From positions 1-35,881 of the forward strand of contig NZ_UIHC01000033.1 in assembly GCF_900499075.1 (NCBI RefSeq): DNA of 35,881 nucleotides. The letters run 5' to 3'. This DNA is from Roseinatronobacter ekhonensis (lineage in GTDB: Bacteria > Pseudomonadota > Alphaproteobacteria > Rhodobacterales > Rhodobacteraceae). This document shows, piece after piece, positions 35,753-35,881 of the stretch. Positions within the stretch are counted from its first letter, which is position 1; each line of letters starts with the position of its first letter. A program made the translations under genes and the position numbers. Below the pieces are notes generated by a model. It was given only the letters and a program-made list of their open reading frames with translations. It searched no databases and had not been told where the DNA came from.

Positions 35753-35881
35753 TGTGCGTATTCCGGAGGATCCGGCCACCTATTCCGACAACATCCGGCC
35801 ACCTGTTCCGGGGTATCCGGCCACCTGTGACGCGTTGCCGTGAGGCAGCGTATTTTGGTTATCAGTCTTGAGGGGTTTCGT
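35753..35881. mobile_element. Left end of an IS21-family insertion sequence, cut by window edge
   Basis: Starting with TGTGCG at 35753, three near-identical units follow in tandem: TATTCCGGAGGATCCGGCCA (from 35759), TATTCCGACAACATCCGGCC (from 35781) and TGTTCCGGGGTATCCGGCCA (from 35804), each ending in CCACC. Repeated ATCCGGCCACC blocks at a TG-starting terminus are typical of IS21-family ends, where the transposase IstA binds multiple sites. No istA start is seen before the window ends, so the family call rests on the terminal repeats and could be wrong in detail. Confidence 0.75.

Noticed and set aside
1-35881. A composite transposon bounded by the two insertion sequences
   Set aside because: The elements at the two ends appear to be of different families (IS256 and IS21), so they cannot mobilise the interval as a pair.

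Overview
The window comes from a GC-rich alphaproteobacterium, most probably a Rhodobacteraceae (roseobacter-type) member. This is inferred from codon and base usage, the RhaD aldolase-dehydrogenase fusion, the rhizobial-style order of the rhamnose operon, a BLUF photoreceptor near an AerR/PpaA-like B12-binding protein, and IS256/IS21-type ends. I saw no rRNA, tRNA or CRISPR array, and no obviously frameshifted host gene.

Left edge to 3752: the start of an IS256-family transposase (minus strand, cut by the window edge) ends about 18 bp before an OmpR-type response regulator. A 1-Cys peroxiredoxin and a receiver-EAL (c-di-GMP phosphodiesterase) protein follow on the same strand.

3993-15270 (minus strand): a complete glycogen locus in the transcribed order glgP, glgB, glgC, glgA, glgX, malQ. 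It covers ADP-glucose synthesis (GlgC), chain growth (GlgA), branching (GlgB), phosphorolysis (GlgP), debranching (GlgX) and recycling of short maltodextrins (MalQ). Every junction from glgB to malQ is a stop/start overlap. The only gap lies between glgP and glgB, and it holds a terminator-like hairpin.

15951-17998: a short BLUF blue-light sensor and a secreted CIA30-family protein (plus strand) converge on an AerR-like cobalamin-binding protein (minus strand). 18522-21269: two short-chain dehydrogenases divergent from an AraC-type regulator. 21722-23941: a polar-amino-acid ABC importer (two permeases and a binding protein, no ATPase nearby) ending in a clear terminator, followed by a convergent small cupin gene. 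About 545 bp after that has no convincing gene.

25055-35740: an L-rhamnose catabolic island. The minus-strand operon rhaR-rhaS-rhaT-rhaP-rhaQ-rhaM-rhaK encodes a DeoR repressor, a CUT2-type ABC importer, a mutarotase and a kinase. The divergent plus-strand operon rhaD-rhaA encodes the aldolase/lactaldehyde dehydrogenase fusion and the isomerase. The shared intergenic region carries four phased copies of a TCAATCA/TGATTGA motif, a likely RhaR operator. Together the genes import rhamnose, epimerise it, isomerise it to rhamnulose, phosphorylate it, split it to DHAP and lactaldehyde, and oxidise the lactaldehyde. Twelve bases after rhaA an IS21-family terminus with three tandem repeats begins and runs off the window.

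Most of the window is well-understood metabolism. The parts most worth a second look are the BLUF/CIA30/B12 sensor neighbourhood, the phased rhamnose operator, the E. coli-type isomerase joined to a rhizobial-type pathway, and the unassigned intergenic stretches.
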